Origin: an uncultured Bacteroidota bacterium
GTDB taxonomy: Bacteria; Bacteroidota; Bacteroidia; Bacteroidales; SZUA-534
DNA length: 8,877 nt
Assembly (NCBI GenBank): GCA_937899145.1
Contig: CALBPW010000537.1
Location: 1 to 8,877, forward strand
Direction of reading: 5' to 3'
Each line of letters begins with the position of its first letter. Position 1 is the first letter of the stretch. This document shows, piece by piece, positions 1 through 5,928 of the stretch. The translations under genes were made by a program, and so were the position numbers. The notes under the pieces were generated by a model. That model worked only from the letters and a program-made list of their open reading frames with translations, had not been told where the DNA came from and ran no database searches.

Positions 1-201
1 CAGCAAAGAGCGGCAGGAACGCTTGCTGCAGGATATGCTCTGGGAAAAGTTACGCAATGGGGAGTAGGAAAGCTAAAGAACCTTGCAGGGAAGGCAATAC
101 CAAGACTGAAGACAGCCGTTCAGGAAGGTGCCCAATCATTGATGGCGAAGGTGAGTGAGGGAATAAGTTCGGCATCAACATCAGTGCCCTTGACGATGTA
201 A
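1..201 (+). CDS. C-terminal end of an unrecognised ORF, left-truncated
   Basis: Frame 1 is open from the first base to a TAA at 199-201, giving 66 residues with no start inside the window. The first ~52 residues are small-residue-rich and basic (Ala, Gly, Lys), with stretches such as AAGYALGKV and GKLKNLAGKAIP that look like amphipathic helix. I do not recognise a family; similar helices occur between domains of Rhs-like or phage proteins, but that is only an impression. By my count bases 1-158 have 81 G/C (about 51%), clearly above the A+T-rich genes that follow. The last ~14 codons are the lysA sequence read in the wrong frame, so the natural protein end is probably not here. The TAA shares its last A with the ATG at 201. 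This is either the tail of a foreign gene joined to lysA or an assembly artefact. Confidence 0.3.
   Translation, partial: QQRAAGTLAAGYALGKVTQWGVGKLKNLAGKAIPRLKTAVQEGAQSLMAKVSEGISSASTSVPLTM
150..167. other. Breakpoint between foreign sequence and lysA
   Basis: Recognisable LysA coding in frame 3 begins at about 159-167 with G-N-K-F-G-I-N, matching the conserved (E)NKFGI element in the middle of bacterial LysA proteins. The codon directly before it (156-158) is TGA, and nothing upstream in any frame looks like LysA. Base composition also changes here. The join is abrupt, with no obvious terminal inverted repeat, target duplication or integrase gene in view. It could be a recombination breakpoint, the edge of an insertion, or a misassembly. 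Confidence 0.6.
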
Positions 202-845
202 TGAACGTTTTGGCAAAACTTCAAAACGTTGAATTGATTGGACTGCATTTCCACATAGGTTCACAAATTCTTGATATGCAAGATTTTAGAAACCTCTGCG
301 CACGTGTAAACGAAATTCAAGAATGGTTTTACGCACGCAACATTATTGTTGACCACATAAATGTTGGTGGCGGATTGGGTGTCAACTACGAACAGCCTGA
401 TAAAGAGCCTATTCCAACATTTGAAGAGTACTTTAAAGTGTTTGCCGAATGTTTGAAACTGCGTCCTAAACAACAACTGCATTTCGAACTTGGCCGTGCC
501 ATGGTTGCTCAATGTGGCAGCCTGATTACCAAAGTTTTATATGTAAAAAATGGCACCAACAAAAAATTTGCCATTGTTGATGCCGGATTTACTGAACTTA
601 TCCGCCCCGCACTTTATCAGGCAGTGCACAAAATTGAAAATATCAGCAGCACTGAGCCGGAAGAGAAGTACGATGTAGTGGGTCCAATTTGCGAATCATC
701 GGACTGCTTTGCGAAAGCTATTGAATTGGCAGGCTGTAAACGTGGCGACTTATTAGCAATCCGCACCGCAGGGGCATACGGCGAGGCTATGGCTTCAACT
801 TACAATTTGCGCAATTTAGTAAAAAGCTATTTTTCAGAAAATTAG
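201..845 (+). CDS. lysA: Diaminopimelate decarboxylase, C-terminal part only (5'-truncated)
   Basis: LysA is the PLP-dependent cytoplasmic enzyme that decarboxylates meso-diaminopimelate to L-lysine, the last step of lysine synthesis. What remains is the later part of the barrel and the C-terminal domain. Counting from the ATG at 201, HIGSQ lies at residues 18-22, the phosphate-binding glycine stretch GGGLG at 56-60, the ELGR element at 96-99, GPICESSD with the conserved Cys164-Glu165 at 161-168, and AGAYG with the conserved Tyr at 190-194. Homology continues upstream of the ATG in the same frame to about base 159, giving ~228 of the ~385-400 residues usual for the family. The first ~160 residues, which carry the PLP-binding lysine, are missing and replaced by unrelated DNA. 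The ATG at 201 is simply the first available in frame; it lies inside the conserved region and has no clear ribosome binding site. As it stands the product should be inactive: a broken gene or a misjoined one. Identity is very sure, functionality is not. Confidence 0.9.
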   Translation: MNVLAKLQNVELIGLHFHIGSQILDMQDFRNLCARVNEIQEWFYARNIIVDHINVGGGLGVNYEQPDKEPIPTFEEYFKVFAECLKLRPKQQLHFELGRAMVAQCGSLITKVLYVKNGTNKKFAIVDAGFTELIRPALYQAVHKIENISSTEPEEKYDVVGPICESSDCFAKAIELAGCKRGDLLAIRTAGAYGEAMASTYNLRNLVKSYFSEN

Positions 846-870
846 ATAAACTTGCTAAATTTAAACGAGA

Positions 871-902
871 AAGAGAGGCCTGTTTTGGGTCTCTCTTTTT
901 TT
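871..902 (+). terminator. Intrinsic terminator after lysA
   Basis: AAGAGAGGCC (871-880) pairs with GGTCTCTCTT (888-897, with one G-T wobble) around a short T-rich loop, and the 3' side runs into seven T residues at 896-902. It lies 25 bases after the lysA stop and faces the minus-strand esterase gene, so it ends plus-strand transcription. Confidence 0.85.
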
Positions 903-971
903 GTTTATTGATGCCGAAGAATTTGAATTTCATACAGACAACACAGAATTTCTCCATCTTATCGCCCAAAT

Positions 972-1003
972 AAAAAAGGCCGCTCAATAATTATTGAGCG
1001 ACC
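972..1003 (-). terminator. Intrinsic terminator of the esterase gene
   Basis: A perfect palindrome CGCTCAATAATTATTGAGCG (981-1000), extended by GG/CC at 978-979 and 1002-1003 across one mismatch, is followed on the minus strand by six T residues (complement of 972-977). It lies ~35 bases beyond the esterase stop codon. With the lysA terminator it insulates this convergent pair. Confidence 0.85.
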
Positions 1004-1035
1004 AATTTTAAGTTGGTTATGGTATTTTCTTTTTG

Positions 1036-2493
1036 CTATTTGAAACTTTTCACAAACTTACCCGACCATGTATTTCCTTCAGCGTCAACCACTTGAACCA
1101 TATAAACGCCGCCATTCCAAGTTGAAATATCAATTGTTTCGAGTTCTACGACTGAATTTGAGGTAAACACCTCAATGCCAGCAGAAGTGTAGATCGTAAT
1201 TTTAGCTAAACCTGCCGAACATGTTGGAATATTGATATTAACCACATCGGCAGCCGGGTTTGGATAAATAGCAACTTTCTCATTTACTGCACTTTCGTTA
1301 ACAGCTGTTCCTCCTATAGTTAGCTCACAAGTGATGATGCTATCGCAACCAGCAACTGTCAGACCTTCATAGGTAAGTGTTTGACTTTCAGTATAAGTTT
1401 TACCATCAACCGGCCAAGTGTACGAGGTTTCCGCAGTTACGGCATCTAACTTTGTTGTTGAACTTTTATTAACAATAAGATTCAAATTAACGATGCTGTC
1501 GCCATCAGCCAATGTTACAAGAGTTTTTGATACCGATTGGCTTTTTGTGAATTTCTGATTGACAGCTTTCCAATTGTAACTATCACATACTGTTATAGTT
1601 GTATCGATAGAAACAGCAGGCAACCCGTTGATAGTGTATCCTAAACATTTCAACATCTGTTTTGCATATCGTTTTCCGAAAATACGATAAGCATCGGCTG
1701 TAAAATGCACATTCTGACCATCTGCCGTACTCATTTGCAAGTTTTCAGACGATATTACATACGAGTTTGGAATAACACTTGGCACCTTTGCGATAACTGC
1801 ATTGTGCGAACCGCAAACACCACCCATTTCAGAACGCACAACTTCGCCTACAAGCAAAGGCACTTCTTCAGCATTTAAATTTAGCTGTTCAATTAGTCGA
1901 TCGTAGATGGTTTTTACATTAGTTGGCCATTTTTGGTCGCCAGTGTTTGTCTCGCCCTGATGCAATAAAATACCTTTTATAACACCATATTTTTGAGCTT
2001 CACGAGCGGCGTCAAGCAATCGCAAATAAGGACGTCCGCCATACGCATCAATTCTGCTTGTCATCCAACTTTGCTGTTTTTTTGCATACGTAACATCCTT
2101 ATTACCAGCAGTATCAAAAAGTTCGATTGAGCAGCCGGCAATTGCGACATCAACCACGCCAATGCGGATATCGGGATTGTGAGGCGCAATTGAGTCGATA
2201 AGCAAGCGACCAAAATAATCGACAGGCCCTAATGATGCCTGACTATGTGCCAAAGGCGGAACGGCTGTGCGCCATGTATAAAGCCCCCCATTGGACGCCG
2301 TTGTGTTCAGTACTTGAAATTTTTCACTCACATTTCTGTCGGCCTTGCTAACCGTTCCTTGCCCCTCCATATTCGATTGCCCAAAGGCAAGAAAAATGTA
2401 GAAATTTGAATCGACAGCTACCGTGTCTTGCGCATTTGCCGTTGCTGAAAACAGCAAAGTTACCGCACCCAATAAATAATGTTTAACCTTCAT
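1036..2493 (-). CDS. Secreted SASA/CE6-type acetylesterase with T9SS sorting domain
   Basis: This 485-residue protein probably removes acetyl groups from carbohydrate (sialic acid or acetylated xylan-type substrates) outside the cell. A signal peptide ends at about residue 21 (cleavage after ATANA). The SGNH-like SASA domain (formerly DUF303) spans about 30-285: GQSNM at 38-42 carries the nucleophile Ser40, HQGE lies at 178-181, and DGQNVHF at 258-264 carries the likely catalytic His263. Two related ~42-residue beta repeats follow (about 302-343 and 354-393), each with a Ser-Tyr-Asn/Thr-Trp start and an Asp-Ser-Ile end, a type common in Bacteroidota cell-surface proteins. Residues ~408-485 form a Por/T9SS type A sorting domain: IYPNPAADVVNINI at the front, then an ITIY strand, GGVYMVQV, and a C-terminal Gly-Lys-Phe-Val-Lys tail. 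Export by Sec and then type IX secretion, with release or surface attachment, is inferred. The gene stands alone, with its own terminator and divergent from tsaB. The start agrees with the signal peptide; an A-rich leader, not a Shine-Dalgarno site, precedes it. Exact substrate is unknown. Confidence 0.88.
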   Translation of the reverse strand: MKVKHYLLGAVTLLFSATANAQDTVAVDSNFYIFLAFGQSNMEGQGTVSKADRNVSEKFQVLNTTASNGGLYTWRTAVPPLAHSQASLGPVDYFGRLLIDSIAPHNPDIRIGVVDVAIAGCSIELFDTAGNKDVTYAKKQQSWMTSRIDAYGGRPYLRLLDAAREAQKYGVIKGILLHQGETNTGDQKWPTNVKTIYDRLIEQLNLNAEEVPLLVGEVVRSEMGGVCGSHNAVIAKVPSVIPNSYVISSENLQMSTADGQNVHFTADAYRIFGKRYAKQMLKCLGYTINGLPAVSIDTTITVCDSYNWKAVNQKFTKSQSVSKTLVTLADGDSIVNLNLIVNKSSTTKLDAVTAETSYTWPVDGKTYTESQTLTYEGLTVAGCDSIITCELTIGGTAVNESAVNEKVAIYPNPAADVVNINIPTCSAGLAKITIYTSAGIEVFTSNSVVELETIDISTWNGGVYMVQVVDAEGNTWSGKFVKSFK

Positions 2494-2581
2494 TTTTTAT
2501 GAAATTTATTTTACCAGTTATAATTGTTTTTTAAACGCTCAATTTTAGTCATAGTAACGGAGCGTATGGTGCAGTTATTCG

Positions 2582-2633
2582 GAATAAAAGTGCATTTTTA
2601 TTCATACATCAATTTATAATGGTGTCAAAAATA
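2582..2633 (-). promoter_or_regulatory. Possible esterase promoter and leader dyad
   Basis: On the minus strand, the complement of 2626-2633 reads TATTTTTG, an exact TAnnTTTG -7 element. A TTTG-like -33 box at the expected distance is not clear: the nearest (complement of 2647-2650) is only 13 bases away. Downstream of the presumed start, 2582-2589 and 2596-2603 form a perfect 8-base inverted repeat (GAATAAAA/TTTTATTC, loop of 6), and ACGCTC/GAGCGT pair at 2535-2540 and 2560-2565. This would give a ~125-base leader. In A+T-rich DNA chance matches are common, so this is tentative. Confidence 0.3.
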
Positions 2634-2702
2634 GATTTTTTTAGTGCAAAAACAGTTTTTTACCGCTGAAGTAAAATATTGATTATCAGCATATAATAAA
2701 AA

Positions 2703-2739
2703 TTAACATTTCATTAACTTTTTTTAACCTCGCCTTAAC
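2703..2739. repeat. Four phased TTAAC direct repeats
   Basis: TTAAC occurs at 2703, 2714, 2724 and 2735, spaced 11, 10 and 11 bases, so all four copies face the same side of the helix. They lie 23-59 bases upstream of the plus-strand -7 element at 2762, where an activator or upstream-element contact would be expected. No binding protein can be named from the sequence. The region is A+T-rich, which lowers the weight of each single match, but the regular spacing is notable. Confidence 0.4.
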
Positions 2740-2761
2740 TTAGCCACATGGTAACATAACC

Positions 2762-2769
2762 TATTTTTG
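2762..2769 (+). promoter_or_regulatory. Bacteroidota -7 promoter element in the spacer
   Basis: TATTTTTG matches the TAnnTTTG -7 consensus exactly. No good -33 TTTG is found ~19 bases upstream. Transcription would start near 2776 and run toward the two hairpins and tsaB. Confidence 0.4.
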
Positions 2770-2830
2770 ATTCGTCTTAAAAACATAGACACTAAAAGTT
2801 TCTTTTCATATTTAAGGTTTTTTTGTAATA

Positions 2831-2859
2831 GTTGCTACTGCGGATTCCCCATCCGCAAC
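2831..2859. repeat. REP-like palindromic hairpin
   Basis: TGCGGAT (2839-2845) and ATCCGCA (2851-2857) form a perfect 7-pair stem with loop TCCCC, and flanking GTTGC/GCAAC can pair as an alternative. Short GCGGAT...ATCCGC palindromes resemble dispersed REP-type elements of some Bacteroidota intergenic regions. Only one copy is visible here, so repeat status is unproven; it may simply be part of the candidate RNA. Confidence 0.35.
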
Positions 2860-2867
2860 CACTTAAG

Positions 2868-2910
2868 AAAAACGGTTGAGGCCCCAATCCTACAACCGTT
2901 TTTGCTTTTT
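2868..2910. terminator. Strong bidirectional intrinsic terminator
   Basis: AAAAACGGTTG (2868-2878) pairs perfectly with CAACCGTTTTT (2893-2903); AGG/CCT (2879-2881/2889-2891) extends it inward past one bulged A. On the plus strand the stem runs into T-rich sequence (2899-2903, then 2906-2910). On the minus strand the stem's complement also ends in five T residues. A terminator between two divergent genes has no gene to end, which is the main reason to suspect a short transcript in this spacer. Confidence 0.7.
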
Positions 2911-2976
2911 ATAAATACCATTTGCCGGTTGCCGATATTTTCACTACTCAGATATTGTTAAAATTTCTAATTTCGC

Positions 2977-2993
2977 AGCCTAAAATTTAGGCT
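2977..2993. promoter_or_regulatory. Perfect palindrome touching the tsaB start codon
   Basis: AGCCTAAA (2977-2984) and TTTAGGCT (2986-2993) are exact inverted copies around a single A, ending on the base before the tsaB ATG. A -7-like TAATTTCG (2968-2975, one mismatch to TAnnTTTG) precedes it, putting a start site inside the palindrome. As DNA it could be an operator. In a longer transcript it could fold (6-pair stem, loop of 5) against the start codon. No regulator is identifiable. Confidence 0.45.
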
Positions 2994-3683
2994 ATGGCAC
3001 TCATTTTGTCGTTAGAAACATCAACATCGGTTTGCTCGGCAGCCATTGCACGCAACGGAAAACTGATAGATAGCAAAGTAAGTTTTGAAAACAAGTCGCA
3101 CGCTACACTGCTCACCATTTTTGTTGAACAATTGCTGAAAGAAAACAACATTCAAACTTCGGAGTTAGATGCTGTGGCAGTAAGCCAAGGACCCGGCTCA
3201 TACACAGGCTTGCGAATAGGTGTGTCAACTGCCAAAGGCATCTGTTACGCACTGGATGCCAAATTGTTAGCTATTGACACATTAAAAGCTATGGCAATAA
3301 TGGCAAAGAAAAAATTGACAGAAAAACCTGACATTTTCTGTTCAATGATTGATGCTCGCAGAATGGAAGTTTACACAGCAATGTATAACACTGATTTACA
3401 ACAAACTAACACAACACAAGCATTGATAATTGACGAAAACAGTTTTAGTGAATTACTTAAAACCAAAAAGATAGCATTTTATGGCGATGGAGCAACTAAA
3501 TGCAAACAAGTAATCAGTTCGCCAAATGCACTATTTCTTGAAAACATCAGCCCGTTAGCCGAAAATATGGTTGAATTAGCCGAAGACGCATACCAAAAAG
3601 CTGATTTTAAAGATGTTGCATACTTTGAACCTTTCTATTTAAAAGATTTTGTGGCAACAACCGCTAAACATAAAGTTTTGTGA
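2994..3683 (+). CDS. tsaB: tRNA t6A biosynthesis protein TsaB
   Basis: TsaB (YeaZ) is the ASKHA-fold partner of TsaD in the cytoplasmic complex that, with TsaE and TsaC, makes N6-threonylcarbamoyladenosine at position 37 of ANN-decoding tRNAs. The 229-residue length is typical of the family. The N-terminal LSLETSTSVCSAAI strand (5-18) is the first ASKHA segment. The family signature GPGSYTGLRIG lies at 66-76, DARRMEVYTA at 120-129, and the C-terminal EPFYLKDF, where many homologs have a P-x-Y-L/I-R element, at 212-219. The start fits the family N-terminus (Met-Ala-Leu-Ile-Leu-Ser-Leu-Glu-Thr-Ser). The stop TGA overlaps the GTG start of the next gene in GTGA, so the downstream outer-membrane protein gene is probably co-translated. 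The gene follows a structured spacer with a terminator and a start-adjacent palindrome, so leader control is possible. The identification is secure. Confidence 0.95.
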   Translation: MALILSLETSTSVCSAAIARNGKLIDSKVSFENKSHATLLTIFVEQLLKENNIQTSELDAVAVSQGPGSYTGLRIGVSTAKGICYALDAKLLAIDTLKAMAIMAKKKLTEKPDIFCSMIDARRMEVYTAMYNTDLQQTNTTQALIIDENSFSELLKTKKIAFYGDGATKCKQVISSPNALFLENISPLAENMVELAEDAYQKADFKDVAYFEPFYLKDFVATTAKHKVL

Positions 3684-4708
3684 AAAAAGACTTACTACTT
3701 CTAATTTCAGCATTAATCCTTGTCAATATTAGCTTGGCTAATAACAATAAAAGCAAGCTGTTAGAGTTAATTTCAAGCAATCATGACACTACATACATCG
3801 AACGAATTGACAACACACTCGGATTAAAACTGTTTTACATAAATAAATATTCGTCATTACAAATCGGCAGCCGTAATTTTGACGAAGATATTTCGTACCA
3901 AGCCAACTCAAATCATTCAACAGGTTTAGGTGTCATTTATGGTGTTTTTGACATTAATTTTGGCTATTCGCGTAAAAACACAAAGCGTGGCGATAGTAAA
4001 AAGATTGATTTTCAGACACAAATGTACCTGCCAACCAGTACTTTACGATTATCAATCACACGATTCAAAGGTTTTTATATTGACAATGCCGAAAAATTGA
4101 TAAACAATTGGCAAACAGGCAATTACTATATCAGAGACGATATTGAAGCAACAACAATTAATGCAACAGCAAACTATTTTTTCAACCATCAACGCTACTC
4201 AAATAAAGTTTTGTTTGCGCACCAAGCTTTACAAAAGCGAACAGCCGGCTCATTTTTGGCAGGCATAGCATTTGGATACAATGGTGTACGCGGCGACTCC
4301 TCATTTATTCCAGAACGCATAATTGATACCGCCGCATTTAACATAAGCATAACAAATGTCAATTACTATTCACTTGGTGGAAATATCGGATACGCCTTCA
4401 ATATTGTTATTCGCAAACATTGGTTTATTGGCGGATTGATTGCTCCGGGGATATCGTATGCTTACAATAAACAGAGCTCGAATGAAGGCGAAAACACCGA
4501 AAACACAATGAATTTTTACCTGCAAACCGAATTTGGAATCGGCTACAACAGCAATCGATTTTTTATTGGTGCAAACAGATGCCAAACATCAGCGCGAGCA
4601 CCTATCGGACACGAGCACAATAGTTTAGAGTTGCGAAATGGCAAAACAAATGTAATGTTTGTGTATCGATTTAAACTAAAAAATGTTTTTAACTTTTTGT
4701 CAAACTAA
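3680..4708 (+). CDS. DUF4421 family outer-membrane protein (first copy)
   Basis: This 342-residue protein belongs to DUF4421, a Bacteroidota family with no settled function, predicted to be exported and rich in beta strands. It begins with GTG at 3680, overlapping the tsaB stop by four bases. This start gives a clean signal peptide (Met-Lys-Lys-Asp, hydrophobic core 5-19, cleavage near Ala20). Alternating aromatic and polar strands run through the rest, as in an outer-membrane barrel. Family landmarks shared with the next gene are Arg-Asp-Asp-Ile at 152-155, NYFFN at 165-169, QKRTAGSFLAG at 185-195, GDSSFIP at 205-211, GYN at 288-290 and a C-terminal YRFKL at 329-333. The chain ends in an Asn-Phe-Leu-Ser-Asn tail rather than on an aromatic residue. 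A weak A+T-rich hairpin (4690-4697/4707-4714) overlaps the stop codon but lacks a proper terminator tail. Family call is good; role is unknown. Confidence 0.8.
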   Translation: MKKDLLLLISALILVNISLANNNKSKLLELISSNHDTTYIERIDNTLGLKLFYINKYSSLQIGSRNFDEDISYQANSNHSTGLGVIYGVFDINFGYSRKNTKRGDSKKIDFQTQMYLPTSTLRLSITRFKGFYIDNAEKLINNWQTGNYYIRDDIEATTINATANYFFNHQRYSNKVLFAHQALQKRTAGSFLAGIAFGYNGVRGDSSFIPERIIDTAAFNISITNVNYYSLGGNIGYAFNIVIRKHWFIGGLIAPGISYAYNKQSSNEGENTENTMNFYLQTEFGIGYNSNRFFIGANRCQTSARAPIGHEHNSLELRNGKTNVMFVYRFKLKNVFNFLSN

Positions 4709-4743
4709 AAGTTAGTGTAACTGATTTTCGAAACTGCCTTTTG

Positions 4744-4751
4744 TATATTTG
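4744..4751 (+). promoter_or_regulatory. -7 promoter element before the second DUF4421 gene
   Basis: TATATTTG is an exact TAnnTTTG match ending 19 bases before the ATG at 4771, the usual distance for a Bacteroidota promoter with a short leader. No clear -33 TTTG box is seen at the usual distance. It suggests that the second copy can be expressed independently of tsaB. Confidence 0.55.
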
Positions 4752-4770
4752 CGTCAATTTTTATTGCTGA

Positions 4771-5862
4771 ATGAAACGCTTATTAACACTATCGCTCCTA
4801 TTTTTTGTCATTTGGTTAAATGCTGACGCACAGCGAATTAACGAGATTTGCCAATCAGCTTTTATGCGCAACCCCGATTCGCTTTACATCAAAAATCTCA
4901 AAAATTATTTAGGCTTTCGAATGTCGGTTTTTCAGAAAGGTTCAGCCTTCAGCATAAGCGATTCAAAATCAGAGTCGGAGTTACAATATTCATGTGCCGA
5001 CACATCGCTAGCAGTAAGTTTTGGAGCCGGCTACCGATGGCTGTCGCTTGGCTTCGGCTTTAGCTTAGGATTGCTTAACAGACATCGCGCAGGACGCAAA
5101 TTCGATTACTCAACACAAATGCACCTCCGCGCTTTCACTATAAAATTGCAAGGAAATATATATAGTGGCTACTATTTAAAAAATGCTACTAATATTTTAA
5201 ACGATTTGCCCGAAAACGAAAAATATGTGCGTAAAGACATAAAAACCAAGCTGTTACGATTATCAACCGATTATTATTTCAATTACACACAATACTCGCG
5301 CAAAGCGTTAACATCGCAAGGACAAATGCAATTGCGCACAGCTGGCTCCGCCTTGGCCGGAGTGATTTTCAATTACGATATGGCAATTGGCGACTCATCG
5401 TTTGTGCCACAAAATGTTGACACACAAAAATTCGGTTATAAAGGAGATATCAGCAAAGTACGAAATATGTTTATCGGACCGGAAGGCGGATACGCAATAT
5501 CGGTAGTACTACCGAAACAGTGGTTTTTAAATGCGCAAATGATTGGCGGAGTGGCATATAATCGGCATTTAGTACAATATAAAGAGCGAAGCGATAAACT
5601 TTACGAAGGCGCGAATCTCTTTCTTCAAGCCGAAGGCGCCGCCGGCTACAATGGCATGTTGTGGTTTGCCAGCATTTCAGCCAACATATTCGCCATCCAA
5701 TCAGCCATGAATAGCGACGAATCGAACATAAACACCATAAACACACTATTTCAAGCAACTATCGCGTACCGGTTCAAAATTGAAAACGACTATAGTGTTG
5801 GCGAGTTGCTCAGTGCCAAACGGCAAGAGTGGCGAGCGCATCGGGCTAACAAAAAACAATAA
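4771..5862 (+). CDS. DUF4421 family outer-membrane protein (second copy)
   Basis: A 363-residue paralog of the preceding gene. The signal peptide is clear (Met-Lys-Arg, hydrophobic core, cleavage after Ala-Asp-Ala at 18-20, Gln21 first). Landmarks match the first copy at similar spacing: Arg-Lys-Asp-Ile at 154-157, DYYFN at 167-171, QLRTAGSALAG at 187-197, GDSSFVP at 207-213, GYN at 292-294 and AYRFKIE at 332-338. Glycine- and aromatic-rich alternating strands (for example residues 83-102) fit an outer-membrane barrel. It carries a basic tail of ~25 residues after the last strand that the first copy lacks, which would presumably face the periplasm if the family is a barrel. Similarity away from the landmarks is low, so the duplication is old or the genes are under different selection. 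It has its own -7 element, 62 bases separate it from the first copy, and no terminator is seen after it. Function unknown. Confidence 0.8.
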   Translation: MKRLLTLSLLFFVIWLNADAQRINEICQSAFMRNPDSLYIKNLKNYLGFRMSVFQKGSAFSISDSKSESELQYSCADTSLAVSFGAGYRWLSLGFGFSLGLLNRHRAGRKFDYSTQMHLRAFTIKLQGNIYSGYYLKNATNILNDLPENEKYVRKDIKTKLLRLSTDYYFNYTQYSRKALTSQGQMQLRTAGSALAGVIFNYDMAIGDSSFVPQNVDTQKFGYKGDISKVRNMFIGPEGGYAISVVLPKQWFLNAQMIGGVAYNRHLVQYKERSDKLYEGANLFLQAEGAAGYNGMLWFASISANIFAIQSAMNSDESNINTINTLFQATIAYRFKIENDYSVGELLSAKRQEWRAHRANKKQ

Positions 5863-5899
5863 AAAACGTGACTAAATAGGCATACAAAAAAAAGAATGC

Positions 5900-5907
5900 T
5901 ACTTTTG
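5900..5907 (+). promoter_or_regulatory. -7 promoter element that fixes the exporter start
   Basis: TACTTTTG is an exact TAnnTTTG match. Transcription would begin near 5914, downstream of the in-frame ATG at 5896 but upstream of the ATG at 5929. This argues that 5929 is the real start of the following gene. Confidence 0.55.
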
Positions 5908-5928
5908 CCAACACTTCAAAAAGAGGTA

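Larger units (their letters stand above)
2776..2910 (+). ncRNA. Candidate small RNA or attenuated leader of tsaB
   Basis: A -7 element (2762-2769) followed ~100 bases later by an intrinsic terminator (2868-2910) defines a transcript of roughly 130 bases with no convincing reading frame. It has a T-rich 5' part, a compact hairpin at 2839-2857 (TGCGGAT/ATCCGCA, loop of 5), and the terminator hairpin. TTAAG at 2812-2816 can pair with CTTAA at 2862-2866, enclosing the first hairpin, and GTTGC at 2831-2835 can pair with GCAAC at 2855-2859 as an alternative. I do not recognise a known riboswitch or RNA family. It may be a free small RNA, or a leader whose terminator controls read-through into tsaB, whose ATG is 84 bases further on. 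Existence is inferred from signals only. Confidence 0.35.

Noticed and set aside
261..512. Minus-strand open frame inside lysA
   Set aside because: It lies wholly opposite a clearly conserved coding sequence; the same applies to the antisense frames at 4370-4585, 5471-5758, 5916-6113, 6441-6626, 6889-7116, 7520-7726 and 8418-8609.
787..987. Minus-strand frame downstream of the esterase
   Set aside because: It crosses both intrinsic terminators and the 3' end of lysA, and has no recognisable domain.
981..2543. Shared octamer CGCTCAAT at 981 and 2536, as if terminal repeats flanked the esterase gene
   Set aside because: One copy is part of a terminator stem and the other a weak dyad. Eight bases is within chance, and there is no inverted terminal structure or target duplication.
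2767..2961. A 64-codon open frame in the spacer before tsaB
   Set aside because: It has no ATG start (it would begin on TTG), runs straight through both hairpins including the terminator, and has a low-complexity composition unlike any family I know.
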